Positions 15,629 to 24,122 of a DNA stretch of 47,185 nt are shown in pieces. Origin of the DNA: an uncultured Clostridia bacterium. Its GTDB lineage: Bacteria > Bacillota > Clostridia > Oscillospirales > Oscillospiraceae. The DNA lies in contig CAKNRQ010000017.1 in NCBI GenBank assembly GCA_930990965.1, forward strand, positions 1 to 47,185, written 5' to 3'. Made by a program: the position numbers and the translations under genes. Under the pieces are notes generated by a model, which was not told the DNA's origin, ran no database searches, and worked only from the letters and a program-made list of their open reading frames with translations. Position 1 is the stretch's first letter, and every line of letters starts with the position of its first letter.

Positions 15629-16765
15629 TTAATATAGTCGGTATTTTACAGGTTTTGGACGGTATCTGACGCCGGAGACCAGACCCATTGCCATAAACAT
15701 ACTCACAACCGAGCTGCCGCCGTAGCTGAAGAAGGGCAGGGTGATGCCGACGACGGGGGCGATGCCGATGCACATGCCGACATTTTCGAAGGTCTGGAAC
15801 ACGACGCTGGCCGCGACGCCGAAACAGACGAGGGCCGAGAGCGTGTCGCCCGAGCGCAGTCCGACCTGGATGCAGCGCACGACGATGATGGTGAGCAGCA
15901 GCAGTACGGCGCAGGCGCCTATCATGCCGAGCTCCTCGCCGATGACGGCGAAGATGAAGTCCGTGTGCTGGCTGGGGATGGAGCCCGACTGGGTCTGCGT
16001 GCCCTGGCCGAGTCCCGCGCCGGTGAGCTGGCCGGAGCCGAGGGCAATTTCGGCCTGGTGCTGCTGCCAGTTGACGCCGGTGTTGGTGGGGTCGATGCTG
16101 GGGTCGTAGGGCGCGAGAATGCGGTTTTTCTGGTAGTCCTCCAGAAAGTAGGTCCAGGCTATGGGCACCATGGCCGCGATGGCGGCGAAGCCTATGATGA
16201 ACCAGTAGATACGCACGCCGGCCATGAACATCATAACCGCGAAGATGAAGAAGTACACCAGCGCGCTGCCGAGGTCGCCCGCGGTGACTATGATGATGCC
16301 GAACATTATAATAAAGTGTCCCGCGAGCTGGGCGATGGATATAAAGCTGTTCAAATCGCGGCGGGTCTTGAGATAGACCAGGTGTTTTCCGAGCACGACG
16401 ATGAAGGCGAGCTTTATAAACTCCGTGGGCTGTATGCCGATGCCGGCGAAACGCAGCCAGCCGTTGTTGCCGGTGGTGGCGTCGCCCTGCCCGAAGAAGA
16501 TGAGCAGTACAAAGAGACCGGCGCTGAGAGCGTAGAGCCACTTCCAGTGTGCGGAGAATATATCGAGGTCTATGACGGTGATGACGGCAAACGCGGCGAC
16601 GCCTATTACGATGCCGAGAGTCTGTACTATGACGTACTGGGCAGGGCCGTTGTCAGTCCAGAGCGTGGCGCTCCAGATGACGGTCAGGCCGTAGAGTGCG
16701 CTGATAAGGCTGACTATCAGCAGCAGCATGTCCGCGCGCCGGAAGAACTCTTTTAATTGGGGCAT
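15629..16765 (-). CDS. rodA: SEDS peptidoglycan polymerase, RodA/FtsW/SpoVE family
   Basis: A 378-residue membrane protein with about ten helices, a glycan-chain polymerase using lipid II together with a class B penicillin-binding protein. Family motifs are NNGWLRFAGIGIQPTEF near residue 105, GSGQLTGAGLGQGTQTQSG in the large outer loop, SQHTDFIFAVIGEELG, and the C-terminal LPFFSYGGSS. The short N-terminus and loop sequence favour RodA (elongation) over FtsW, though no mreBCD or PBP2 gene is nearby. The ribosome site is poor: GAGGTGG lies 18 bases upstream of ATG 16765, and no other start exists in frame between them. It diverges from tsaE. Confidence 0.88.
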   Translation of the reverse strand: MPQLKEFFRRADMLLLIVSLISALYGLTVIWSATLWTDNGPAQYVIVQTLGIVIGVAAFAVITVIDLDIFSAHWKWLYALSAGLFVLLIFFGQGDATTGNNGWLRFAGIGIQPTEFIKLAFIVVLGKHLVYLKTRRDLNSFISIAQLAGHFIIMFGIIIVTAGDLGSALVYFFIFAVMMFMAGVRIYWFIIGFAAIAAMVPIAWTYFLEDYQKNRILAPYDPSIDPTNTGVNWQQHQAEIALGSGQLTGAGLGQGTQTQSGSIPSQHTDFIFAVIGEELGMIGACAVLLLLTIIVVRCIQVGLRSGDTLSALVCFGVAASVVFQTFENVGMCIGIAPVVGITLPFFSYGGSSVVSMFMAMGLVSGVRYRPKPVKYRLY

Positions 16766-16841
16766 AAACCGCTTCGTAACATGCCACCTCGCTTTGCTTG
16801 GGAGTGAGGCCCCTGGGAAAAGGGCAGAGTAAAATCATTTC

Positions 16842-16870
16842 ATTGTACCACACAATCACGCTTTACGCAA
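16842..16870 (-). promoter_or_regulatory. rodA promoter
   Basis: Minus strand TTGCGT (complement 16865-16870), 17 bases, TACAAT (complement 16842-16847). Its -35 overlaps that of the tsaE promoter, so the two directions probably compete for polymerase. Confidence 0.55.
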
Positions 16871-16890
16871 CGCCGGACTTGGTGTATAAT
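16862..16890 (+). promoter_or_regulatory. tsaE promoter
   Basis: TTTACG at 16862-16867, 17 bases, perfect TATAAT at 16885-16890; 31 bases before tsaE. Confidence 0.65.
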
Positions 16891-16921
16891 ACGCAGGGGT
16901 GTTAATACCCGGAGGTTATGT

Positions 16922-17341
16922 ATGGAGATTATAACACATTCCGAACGTGAAACCGAGGACGCGGGCGCGGCCTTTGGCGCGAAAATACCCGATGGCACGG
17001 TGGTTGCAATGTACGGCGAACTGGGCGCGGGCAAGACGGCCTTCGTGCGCGGCATGGCGCGCGGCATGGGCATAGACTGCCGCGTGAACAGCCCTACATT
17101 TACAATAGTAAACGAATATCTCGGTCAGCGCACGCTGCTGCACTTCGACATGTACCGGCTCTCCAGCGCGGACGAGCTGTGGGATATCGGCTGGGACGAC
17201 TACCTCGAGCGCGGCGCGGTCTGCGCCGTAGAGTGGAGCGAAAACGTCGAGGACGCCTTCACCGGCGGCGAGGTGAGGGTGAGCATAGACAAGCTCTCCG
17301 ACGGCGAGAGGCGCATAACGATAGAAGGAGGCGGCTTCTGA
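16922..17341 (+). CDS. tsaE: tRNA threonylcarbamoyladenosine biosynthesis ATPase TsaE
   Basis: A 139-residue P-loop ATPase that drives the TsaB-TsaD-TsaE complex making t6A at position 37 of ANN-reading tRNAs. Walker A is GELGAGKT at residues 32-39; NSPTFTIVNEY and HFDMYRL are the family's switch-like motifs and AVEWSENV its later one. CCGGAGG precedes ATG 16922. Its stop overlaps the tsaB start by one base (TGATG). tsaD and rimI, often in the same operon, are absent from the window. Confidence 0.96.
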   Translation: MEIITHSERETEDAGAAFGAKIPDGTVVAMYGELGAGKTAFVRGMARGMGIDCRVNSPTFTIVNEYLGQRTLLHFDMYRLSSADELWDIGWDDYLERGAVCAVEWSENVEDAFTGGEVRVSIDKLSDGERRITIEGGGF

Positions 17342-18036
17342 TGCTTATACTGGGCATAGAATCCACGGCAAAGGCCGCGAGCTGCGCGCTTGTGCGCGAC
17401 GGCGCGCTGATAGGCCAGTATTACCAGTGCTCCGGCTTGACGCACAGCGCGACGCTGCTGCCGATGGCCGAGAACCTGCTCGCCTCCACTGGCACGGACA
17501 AGACGGCGCTGGACGCCGTGGCAGTGGCGCAGGGCCCGGGTTCGTTCACGGGCGTGCGTATAGGCGTTGCGGCGGTGAAGGGCCTGTGCTGGGCGCTGGA
17601 AAAGCCGGCTGTCGGCGTGTCCACCCTGGAGGCCATGGCCTGGAACGGCGTGAACCGCGGTGAGGGCACGCTGGTGTGCTGCTGCATGGACGCGCGGCGC
17701 AGCCAGGTGTACAATGCGCTGTTTATTATTAAAGACGGCAAGCCGGAGCGGCTTGTTCCCGACCGGGCGGTCTCGCTTGAAGAACTTACGGCCGGCCTGG
17801 CCGAAAGGGCAGAGACGCCCTTCCTCGTGGGCGACGGCGCGGCGCTGGTCCACGAATATCTGTCCGACCGCGCGATGCGCGCCGAGCTGGCCGTGGGCCC
17901 GCTGCTGCATCAGAGCGCCTGGGGCGTGTGCATGGCCGCGCAGGACAAGCAGCCGGAGAGCGCGGGAGCGCTTCTGCCGGTATATTTGCGGCTCTCGCAG
18001 GCCGAACGCGAGCGCCAGGCGAGGATGAACGGCTGA
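17341..18036 (+). CDS. tsaB: tRNA threonylcarbamoyladenosine biosynthesis protein TsaB
   Basis: A 231-residue ASKHA-fold protein that forms a dimer with TsaD and supports t6A synthesis. It starts LILGIESTAKAASCALV (the phosphate-1-like loop) and carries AVAQGPGSFTGVRIG at about residues 61-75, the best signature of TsaB. The C-terminal half is less conserved, as usual. The start overlaps the tsaE stop and uses GGAGGCGG within its end, so the pair is translationally coupled. The upp gene follows after 68 bases and may be read from the same transcript. Confidence 0.95.
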   Translation: MLILGIESTAKAASCALVRDGALIGQYYQCSGLTHSATLLPMAENLLASTGTDKTALDAVAVAQGPGSFTGVRIGVAAVKGLCWALEKPAVGVSTLEAMAWNGVNRGEGTLVCCCMDARRSQVYNALFIIKDGKPERLVPDRAVSLEELTAGLAERAETPFLVGDGAALVHEYLSDRAMRAELAVGPLLHQSAWGVCMAAQDKQPESAGALLPVYLRLSQAERERQARMNG

Positions 18037-18104
18037 GACCGGGAGTACAAATGCGAGGGCGCACGTGCCCGTTCACAAAGAAATATAAGGAGAGGGTATA
18101 ACAA

Positions 18105-18734
18105 ATGAGCAATCTTCACGTATTCGACCATCCGCTTATCCAGCACAAGCTGAGCGTCCTGCGCGACAAGGACACCAGCAGCAAGGTTTTCCGCGAACTC
18201 ATCGGCGAGATAGCCATGCTGATGTGCTACGAGGCCACGCGCGACCTGCCGCTTGAGGACGTTGACGTCGAGACCCCCGTGGCCGTCGCCCACTGCCGCC
18301 GCATCGCAGGCAAGAAGCTGGCCGTCGTGCCCATCCTCCGCGCCGGCCTCGGCATGGTGGACGGAATGGTGACCATGATGCCGAACGTCAAGGTCGGCCA
18401 CGTGGGCCTCTTCCGCGACCCTGAGACGCTCGAGCCGGTGAAGTACTACTTCAAGATGCCGCCCGATATCGAAGAGCGCGACGCCATAATCGTTGACCCG
18501 ATGCTTGCCACCGGCGGCAGCGCCAGCGCGGCAGCCACCTTCCTGAAGGAAGTCGGCGTGAAGCACATCAAGCTCATGAGCATCATCGGCGCGCCCGAGG
18601 GCGTGGAGCGCATGAGCGCCGACCACCCCGACGTGGACGTCTACCTGGCCGCGCTCGACGACCACCTCAACGACCACGGCTACATCGTCCCCGGCCTCGG
18701 CGACGCCGGAGACAGAATTTTTGGAACGAAATAA
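18105..18734 (+). CDS. upp: uracil phosphoribosyltransferase
   Basis: A 209-residue enzyme that makes UMP from uracil and PRPP in pyrimidine salvage. The PRPP loop [11 protein letters not shown] is at residues 130-140, PILRAGLGM at 77-85, and the C-terminal region PGLGDAGDR is the uracil-binding end typical of Upp. Length is exactly that of the family. AAGGAGAGGG precedes ATG 18105. No attenuator of the PyrR type was recognised in the 68-base leader. It closes with a strong terminator. Confidence 0.97.
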   Translation: MSNLHVFDHPLIQHKLSVLRDKDTSSKVFRELIGEIAMLMCYEATRDLPLEDVDVETPVAVAHCRRIAGKKLAVVPILRAGLGMVDGMVTMMPNVKVGHVGLFRDPETLEPVKYYFKMPPDIEERDAIIVDPMLATGGSASAAATFLKEVGVKHIKLMSIIGAPEGVERMSADHPDVDVYLAALDDHLNDHGYIVPGLGDAGDRIFGTK

Positions 18735-18749
18735 CGCCAGAACCGTCAT

Positions 18750-18786
18750 ACCGGGTATCCAATTGTGGATACCCGGTTTAATTTTT
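18750..18786 (+). terminator. terminator after upp
   Basis: 11-bp stem ACCGGGTATCC / GGATACCCGGT with a 6-base loop, followed by TTAATTTTT. Confidence 0.9.
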
Positions 18787-18836
18787 GTAAACAAATTTTC
18801 GTTCCTGTTTACAGCCTCAAATCGGAGTGATATTAT
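18787..18836 (+). promoter_or_regulatory. promoter with inverted-repeat operator for the phosphodiester glycosidase gene
   Basis: TTTACA at 18808-18813, 17 bases, TATTAT at 18831-18836. A perfect inverted repeat GTAAACA (18787-18793) / TGTTTAC (18806-18812) overlaps the -35, a good place for a repressor or activator. Confidence 0.55.
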
Positions 18837-18896
18837 ACAAACCTGCCGGACGCTCCGTCCGGTTTCCACGCGCTTTGAATTAGGAGCATTATCACC

Positions 18897-20156
18897 GTGA
18901 GCAAGATTAAATTATTCGGAAATACAAGCTCGGCCCATGTCGCAGAACACAAGCAGCGAAAGCATGGGCGCGGCCGCCGTGCGCTGATAGTCATAGCGGT
19001 AATCCTGGCCCTGCTGGTCGGACTATACTGCCTCTGCGTTTTTTCGGACATACCCTTCATAGCAAAGTGGCGAACTATTTATATCCAGACGGCTATGGAC
19101 ACCATGAACCACCAGTGGCTGGCCACAGCCTTCCTGCCTCAGAGCGTCATAGACGAGGCCATGTCCCAGCGCGAAGGGGCCATGCAGGAACAGACGCAGC
19201 ACAACTCCGCGGACGACTGGGCCGGCAATACCGAGTCCTCATCACCGCCAACCTCAGATTCGCCCTCCACCTCCGGCGGCGCCATCTCCGAAGAGGACTT
19301 CTATGAGCTGTTCTGGGAGCTGGACCGGGACTCCATGCAAGCCTACCTCGACGAGCACCCGGAGGCCCTGGATAACGGCTGGGAGAACCTGTATATAAAC
19401 GAAGCCGGTCTGAACGACAGCGGAACCTCTATTCAGACGACGATGGGCGAGCAGGTGCTGGCGATTGACGTGCCCAATCAAATACTCCTGGTGCGCGTCT
19501 CCGGCACCGGCTACCGCGGCGTCCTGGCCGTGGCCAAGGACTCCAGCCGCCTCTCGGTGAAGAACTCGGCGAACCTGGGTGAGAGCGGCCAGACCGCGGG
19601 ACAGATAGCCGAGGCCAACGGCGGCGTTCTGGCCATGACCGGCAGCGGATTTATAGACGAGGGCGGCGTGGGCAACGGCGGCACGCTGAACGGTTACGCA
19701 ATGTCGGACGGCGTTGGACAGGGCGACCACCTGGGTTGGAGTTACAAGAGGGTGGAGTTGCGCGAGGACAACTATATCTATATCGTTGACGCCTCGTCGC
19801 CCGTAAACCCCTCGACCACGGACGCGGTGGAGTTCACGCCGGCAATCATCGTGGACGGGCAACGGCTGAACACCTGGGGCTGGGACAGCCTGAATCCCCG
19901 GGCGGTTATCGGTCAGTCGGACAAGGGAGAGATACTGATGCTCGTTGTGGAAGGGCGCCTGCTTGATTCACTAGGCATCAGCGTGAACGAGTGCGGCGAA
20001 ATCCTAGAGCGGCACAATTGCATGCAGGCCATGAACCTGGACGGCGGCACTAGCGCCATACTCTGGTACGACGGGGAGTACGTGACTCGCTGCTCCAACC
20101 CGGATTTGCCCGAGGGGCGTCAGCTGCCGAACGCCTTCGTCTACGCGGGAACTTAA
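18897..20156 (+). CDS. membrane-anchored phosphodiester glycosidase-family (NAGPA) protein
   Basis: A 419-residue protein with a basic N-terminus, one membrane helix at about 28-49 and a large outer part. After a Ser/Thr/Pro-rich linker (about 102-125) comes the NAGPA domain, whose human member removes GlcNAc from phosphodiesters; bacterial members are linked to exopolysaccharide or wall glycan turnover. The diagnostic AMNLDGGTSAILWYDG is present (Asn 380 to Gly 384), as is NPRAVIGQSDKGE. GTG 18897 follows TAGGAG; no ATG is nearby. It is monocistronic between two terminators. The substrate is unknown. Confidence 0.88.
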   Translation: MSKIKLFGNTSSAHVAEHKQRKHGRGRRALIVIAVILALLVGLYCLCVFSDIPFIAKWRTIYIQTAMDTMNHQWLATAFLPQSVIDEAMSQREGAMQEQTQHNSADDWAGNTESSSPPTSDSPSTSGGAISEEDFYELFWELDRDSMQAYLDEHPEALDNGWENLYINEAGLNDSGTSIQTTMGEQVLAIDVPNQILLVRVSGTGYRGVLAVAKDSSRLSVKNSANLGESGQTAGQIAEANGGVLAMTGSGFIDEGGVGNGGTLNGYAMSDGVGQGDHLGWSYKRVELREDNYIYIVDASSPVNPSTTDAVEFTPAIIVDGQRLNTWGWDSLNPRAVIGQSDKGEILMLVVEGRLLDSLGISVNECGEILERHNCMQAMNLDGGTSAILWYDGEYVTRCSNPDLPEGRQLPNAFVYAGT

Positions 20157-20173
20157 TAAGCTCTTTAAATCGC

Positions 20174-20206
20174 AAAGCGCGGGAATCATATTCCCGCGCT
20201 TTTTGC
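20174..20206 (+). terminator. terminator after the phosphodiester glycosidase gene
   Basis: 12-bp stem AAAGCGCGGGAA / TTCCCGCGCTTT with a 5-base loop, ending in TTTTTG. Confidence 0.85.
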
Positions 20207-20241
20207 GCTTTACTGAACAAATAGGTGCAAATAAGTTGAAC

Positions 20242-20281
20242 TTTACATAGATTTAACATACAGCGTCTTTTCCATTTTACA
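20242..20281 (+). promoter_or_regulatory. PhoP-box-like direct repeats upstream of pstS
   Basis: TTTACA at 20242-20247 and TTAACA at 20253-20258 are exactly 11 bases apart, and a third TTTACA is at 20276-20281, close to two more turns. This matches the TTAACA-type half-site pattern bound by PhoP in Bacillus. The leader also has a hairpin GTCAGC/GCTGAC at 20304-20319. No clear -10 was found. Confidence 0.55.
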
Positions 20282-20382
20282 CTTCACCATTAGTTTATTG
20301 CTTGTCAGCAAGAGCTGACCCCACAACAGAAAACGTCCTACATACTTAGGAACGAAAACTCTTTGAAGGAGAAAATGGAAAA

Positions 20383-21276
20383 ATGAAAAAGACTCTAGCC
20401 ATTGTGCTCTCCCTCGTGCTCTGCATCGGCCTGCTGGCCGCCTGCGGCGAGAGCGAGTCCACCCCCAGCACTGAGCCCACTACCGCCACCGAGCCCAGCA
20501 CTGCCCCCAGCACTGAGCCCACCACCGATACCGAGTCCGTCTCCGGCAACGTTATAGCCAACGGCTCCACCTCCATGAACGACGTTATGCTCGCTCTCAT
20601 CGAGGGCTTCAGCTCCGTGCAGCCTGACGTCGCCGTCAACTACACCGGCAGCGGTTCCGGCGCCGGCATCGAAGGCGTCCTGGCCGGTAGCTGCGACCTG
20701 GGTCTCTCCAGCCGCGCCCTGACTGATGACGAGAAGGCTTCCGGCGCTGTTGAGAACATCATCGCCCTCGACGGTGTCGCCGTTGTCATCAACCCCGAGA
20801 ACACCGTTACCGACCTGACCACCGAGCAGATCGCCCAGATCTTCACCGGTGAGATCACCAACTGGAGCGAAGTCGGCGGCGCCGACGCCCCCATCGCCGT
20901 GTTCGGCCGTGAGAACGGCTCCGGCACCCGCAGCGCTTTCGAAGAGATAGTCGGTGTTGAGGATGCCTGTGCCTACACCAACGAGTACAGCTCCACCGGC
21001 GACGTCATCGGCAATGTCGCCTCCAACCCGAACGCCATCGGCTACGCCAGCCTCTCCGCTGTTGACGACACCGTCGTCGCCGTGAACGTCAACGGTGTTG
21101 CCCCGAGCGAGGAGACCGTCCTCGACGGCACCTACGAGATTCAGCGTCCCTTCGTCATCGTCACTGTCGAAGGCACCGAGCTGAGCCCCGCCGCCCAGGC
21201 TTTCCTGGACTACGCCATGAGCGCGGATGTCGCTGACATCATCGCCGGCGCCGGCGCTGTCCCGGCCAACGGCTGA
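20383..21276 (+). CDS. pstS: phosphate-binding lipoprotein PstS
   Basis: A 297-residue lipoprotein that captures phosphate for the PstCAB transporter at the outer face of the membrane. Lipobox LLAAC puts the lipidated Cys at residue 21. A Thr/Pro/Glu/Ser linker built of short repeats (TEPTT, STEP) spans about 27-50. The binding domain shows NGSTSMNDVM, NYTGSGSGAGI, DLGLSSRAL and FGRENGSGTRSAF, the phosphate ligand loops of PstS. GAAGGAGAAAA precedes the start. Isoleucine is almost always ATC here, suggesting high expression. Two large hairpins separate it from pstC. Confidence 0.95.
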   Translation: MKKTLAIVLSLVLCIGLLAACGESESTPSTEPTTATEPSTAPSTEPTTDTESVSGNVIANGSTSMNDVMLALIEGFSSVQPDVAVNYTGSGSGAGIEGVLAGSCDLGLSSRALTDDEKASGAVENIIALDGVAVVINPENTVTDLTTEQIAQIFTGEITNWSEVGGADAPIAVFGRENGSGTRSAFEEIVGVEDACAYTNEYSSTGDVIGNVASNPNAIGYASLSAVDDTVVAVNVNGVAPSEETVLDGTYEIQRPFVIVTVEGTELSPAAQAFLDYAMSADVADIIAGAGAVPANG

Positions 21277-21296
21277 GTTTAAACTAAAATCTTAAT

Positions 21297-21331
21297 GGCA
21301 ATGGCCCCCACAACTATGGGGGCCTATTGCC
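21297..21331 (+). terminator. stem-loop after pstS (mRNA stabiliser or attenuator)
   Basis: GGCAAT-GGCCCCC pairs with GGGGGCC-ATTGCC (one bulged base). No U-run follows, so read-through to pstC is expected at reduced level. Confidence 0.6.
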
Positions 21332-21338
21332 CTGTTGA

Positions 21339-21399
21339 GGGGTGCGTCTGACAAGTGCATAAACGGTGGAAGAGCTTGTGCATTTGTCAGATCCACCCC
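21339..21399 (+). repeat. long palindromic hairpin in the pstS-pstC leader
   Basis: GGGGTG, a 2-base internal loop, and TCTGACAAGTGCA (21347-21359) pair with TGCATTTGTCAGA (21379-21391), a 2-base internal loop and CACCCC: 19 pairs, one of them G-U, around a 19-base loop. It could be a regulatory RNA structure or a palindromic repetitive element; no second copy occurs in the window. Confidence 0.6.
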
Positions 21400-21451
21400 T
21401 GGAAAGGGGAAAGCAATTTTGAATCAAATATCTACGAAAGGAAAGAAAGCC

Positions 21452-22414
21452 ATGAAGGCAAAGCCCGAAACAGAGAAAAGGGACGCGGCCGCAGCAGGCG
21501 CTTTCACAGGAGAACAGGCAGTCGAGCGCATTGACGCCAAGAACAGCGTGAAAGATATCATGGAAAAGGTTATGCAGGGCGTGTTTCTCTTCTGCGGCCT
21601 TGTCGCCATCGGCTTCGTCCTTGTCATCTCCGTATACCTCATCATCTCCGGCATACCGGCCATACGCGAAGTCGGACTGCTCAACTTCCTCGGCGGCACC
21701 ACCTGGTCCCCCGCGAACAAGACCGAGCCCAGCTTCGGCATCCTGCCGATGATACTCACCAGCGTATACGGCACTGCGGGCGCCATCATCATCGGCGTGC
21801 CCATCGGCTTCCTCATGGCCGTGTTCCTCTCCAAAGTCGCCAACCGCAGGGTGGCGGCCGTCATCCGCGAAGTCGTCGATCTGCTTGCCGGCATACCGAG
21901 CGTCGTGTACGGCCTGGTCGGCATGATGGTCCTCGTACCCGGAATACGCAACGTATTCAACCTTGCCGCCGGCGACAGCCTGCTGGCCGCCATCATCGTG
22001 CTGGCCGTCATGATACTGCCCAGCATCATCTCCGTCAGCGAGACCGCGCTCAACGCGGTGCCGCGTGAGTACGAAGAGGCCAGCCTTGCCCTTGGCGCCA
22101 CCGAGATCGAGACCTACTTCCGCGTGAGCGCTCCGGCTGCCAAGAGCGGCATAGCCGCCGCCGTTGTCCTCGGCGTGGGCCGCGCTATCGGCGAGGCCAT
22201 GGCCATACTGATGGTCGCCGGCAACGTGGCGAACATGCCCAGCCTCCTGAGCAGCGTCAAGTTCCTCACCACCGCCATCGCGGGCGAGATGAGCTACGCG
22301 GGCGGACTGCACCGTCAGGCGCTGTTCTCCATCGGCCTCGTGCTTTTCGTGTTCATAATGCTGATAAACGCGGCGCTCAACTTCTTCTTCAAGCGCGATA
22401 AGGAGGGCAACTGA
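21452..22414 (+). CDS. pstC: phosphate ABC transporter permease PstC
   Basis: A 320-residue inner-membrane permease with about six helices. The cytoplasmic coupling segment EYEEASLALGATEIETYFRV and the preceding SETALNAVPREY are the EAA-type loop that contacts the PstB ATPase. ATG 21452 was chosen over earlier in-frame starts because AAAGGAAA lies about ten bases upstream and the alternative frame would begin inside the leader hairpin. The stop overlaps the pstA start (TGATG). Confidence 0.94.
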   Translation: MKAKPETEKRDAAAAGAFTGEQAVERIDAKNSVKDIMEKVMQGVFLFCGLVAIGFVLVISVYLIISGIPAIREVGLLNFLGGTTWSPANKTEPSFGILPMILTSVYGTAGAIIIGVPIGFLMAVFLSKVANRRVAAVIREVVDLLAGIPSVVYGLVGMMVLVPGIRNVFNLAAGDSLLAAIIVLAVMILPSIISVSETALNAVPREYEEASLALGATEIETYFRVSAPAAKSGIAAAVVLGVGRAIGEAMAILMVAGNVANMPSLLSSVKFLTTAIAGEMSYAGGLHRQALFSIGLVLFVFIMLINAALNFFFKRDKEGN

Positions 22415-23310
22415 TGAACGAACATGAATCCATAACCGCGCCCCTCTCCGCACGGCGCCGTGCCTGGAACGGCACTATGCGCGCGCTCCTTTACGCCGCT
22501 GCGGCGTTCATCTGCGCGCTGCTGGTATTCCTGATCGGATACATACTTTACAGGGGAATTCCGAACCTGAGCTGGCAGTTCCTCTCCAGTGAAGAAAGCG
22601 TAATAAACGATATTCAAGGCATACTGCCGGCCATTATAAATACGGTCTATGTCGTATTCTGGACTCTGCTCATAATCCTGCCGCTCGGCGTGGGCAGCGC
22701 CATATACCTGACGGAGTACGCCACCAACAAGAAGCTCGTGAGCATAATAGAGTTCGCCACCGAGACGCTGGCCGGTATGCCCAGCATCATCTTCGCCCTC
22801 GTGGGCATGATGGTTTTCTGCCAGGCGCTCGGCCTCGGCACCAGCCTTATTGCCGGTTCGCTGACCCTCGTCATGATGACCCTGCCCACCATCATCCGCA
22901 CCACTCAGGAGAGCCTCAAGACCGTGCCGCAGAGCTACCGCGAGGGCTCCCTCGCCCTGGGCAGCGGCAAGTGGCACATGATCCGCACCGTCGTCCTGCC
23001 CAGCAGCATCGACGGCATCGTCACCGGATGCATCCTGGCCGTCGGCCGCATCGTCGGCGAGAGCGCCATACTGATGTTCACCGCGGGCATGAGCATGAGC
23101 ATGGCTCAGTTCGGAGGCGGCAGCATTGGGGAGTTTTTCTCCAACTTCTTCAGCGCCGCGGGCTCCACGCTCACCGTTTCCCTCTACGTCTACGCCAAGG
23201 AGCGCGCGGACTTCGGCCTCGCCTTTGCCGTCGCCGTAGTGCTGCTGATCATCGCCTTTGTCATCAACATCGCCGCGAAGCTCGCGGGCAAGAAACTCAA
23301 GAAAAACTGA
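22414..23310 (+). CDS. pstA: phosphate ABC transporter permease PstA
   Basis: A 298-residue partner permease of PstC with six predicted helices; [14 protein letters not shown] and [23 protein letters not shown] form the conserved membrane and EAA-loop motifs. AAGGAGG at 22400-22406 sits in the pstC end, and the ATG overlaps its stop by one base, so the two permeases are translated together. pstB follows 16 bases later. Confidence 0.94.
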   Translation: MNEHESITAPLSARRRAWNGTMRALLYAAAAFICALLVFLIGYILYRGIPNLSWQFLSSEESVINDIQGILPAIINTVYVVFWTLLIILPLGVGSAIYLTEYATNKKLVSIIEFATETLAGMPSIIFALVGMMVFCQALGLGTSLIAGSLTLVMMTLPTIIRTTQESLKTVPQSYREGSLALGSGKWHMIRTVVLPSSIDGIVTGCILAVGRIVGESAILMFTAGMSMSMAQFGGGSIGEFFSNFFSAAGSTLTVSLYVYAKERADFGLAFAVAVVLLIIAFVINIAAKLAGKKLKKN

Positions 23311-23326
23311 GAGCAGGAGAGTATAT

Positions 23327-24121
23327 ATGAGCGAGACTGTTTACAATACCGCCGCCTCCGAAGGCGAGCGCACGATAATAGAGAGCCGCCACCTCAACCT
23401 CTACTACGGCGACAACCACGCCCTCAAGGACATAAACATAGAGATACCCGCCAACCAGATAACGGCCCTCATAGGCCCCTCCGGCTGCGGCAAGAGCACC
23501 TTCCTCAAGACCCTCAACCGCATGAACGACCTCGTCGAGGGCGTGAAGATAGACGGCGAGGTGCTCTATAACGGCGAGAACATCTACGGCAAGGACGTGG
23601 ACGTCACCCGCCTGCGCAAGCAGATAGGCATGGTGTTCCAGAAGGCCAACCCCTTCCCCATGAGCATCTATGACAACATAGCTTACGGCCCGCGTACCCA
23701 CGGCATCCGCGGCAAGGCCAGGCTGGACGACATAGTTGAGAGAAGCCTGCGCGACGCGGCCATCTGGGACGAGGTCAAGGATCGCCTTAACAAGAGCGCG
23801 CTCGGCCTCTCCGGCGGCCAGCAGCAGAGACTCTGCATTGCCCGCGCCCTCGCCGTGGAGCCCGACATCCTGCTCATGGACGAGAGCACCAGCGCCCTCG
23901 ACCCGATATCCACCAGCAAGATAGAAGACCTTGCCATGGAGCTCAAAAACCGCTATACTGTTATCATGGTAACGCACAATATGCAGCAGGCCGTTCGTGT
24001 AAGCGACAAGACTGCATTCTTCCTGCTCGGCGAGCTCGTGGAGTTCGGCGACACCGAGAGGGTGTTCTCTCACCCGCAGGAGAAGCGTACTGAGGACTAC
24101 ATCACCGGGAGGTTCGGTTGA
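23327..24121 (+). CDS. pstB: phosphate ABC transporter ATPase PstB
   Basis: A 264-residue ABC ATPase powering phosphate import. Walker [10 protein letters not shown] is at residues 50-58, the signature LSGGQQQR is near 164, and Walker B ILLMDEST follows; the phosphate-type insert [21 protein letters not shown] is typical of PstB. CAGGAGA precedes ATG 23327. A 69-residue upstream extension of the frame overlaps pstA and has no ribosome site. It ends two bases before phoU. Confidence 0.97.
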   Translation: MSETVYNTAASEGERTIIESRHLNLYYGDNHALKDINIEIPANQITALIGPSGCGKSTFLKTLNRMNDLVEGVKIDGEVLYNGENIYGKDVDVTRLRKQIGMVFQKANPFPMSIYDNIAYGPRTHGIRGKARLDDIVERSLRDAAIWDEVKDRLNKSALGLSGGQQQRLCIARALAVEPDILLMDESTSALDPISTSKIEDLAMELKNRYTVIMVTHNMQQAVRVSDKTAFFLLGELVEFGDTERVFSHPQEKRTEDYITGRFG

Positions 24122-24122
24122 T

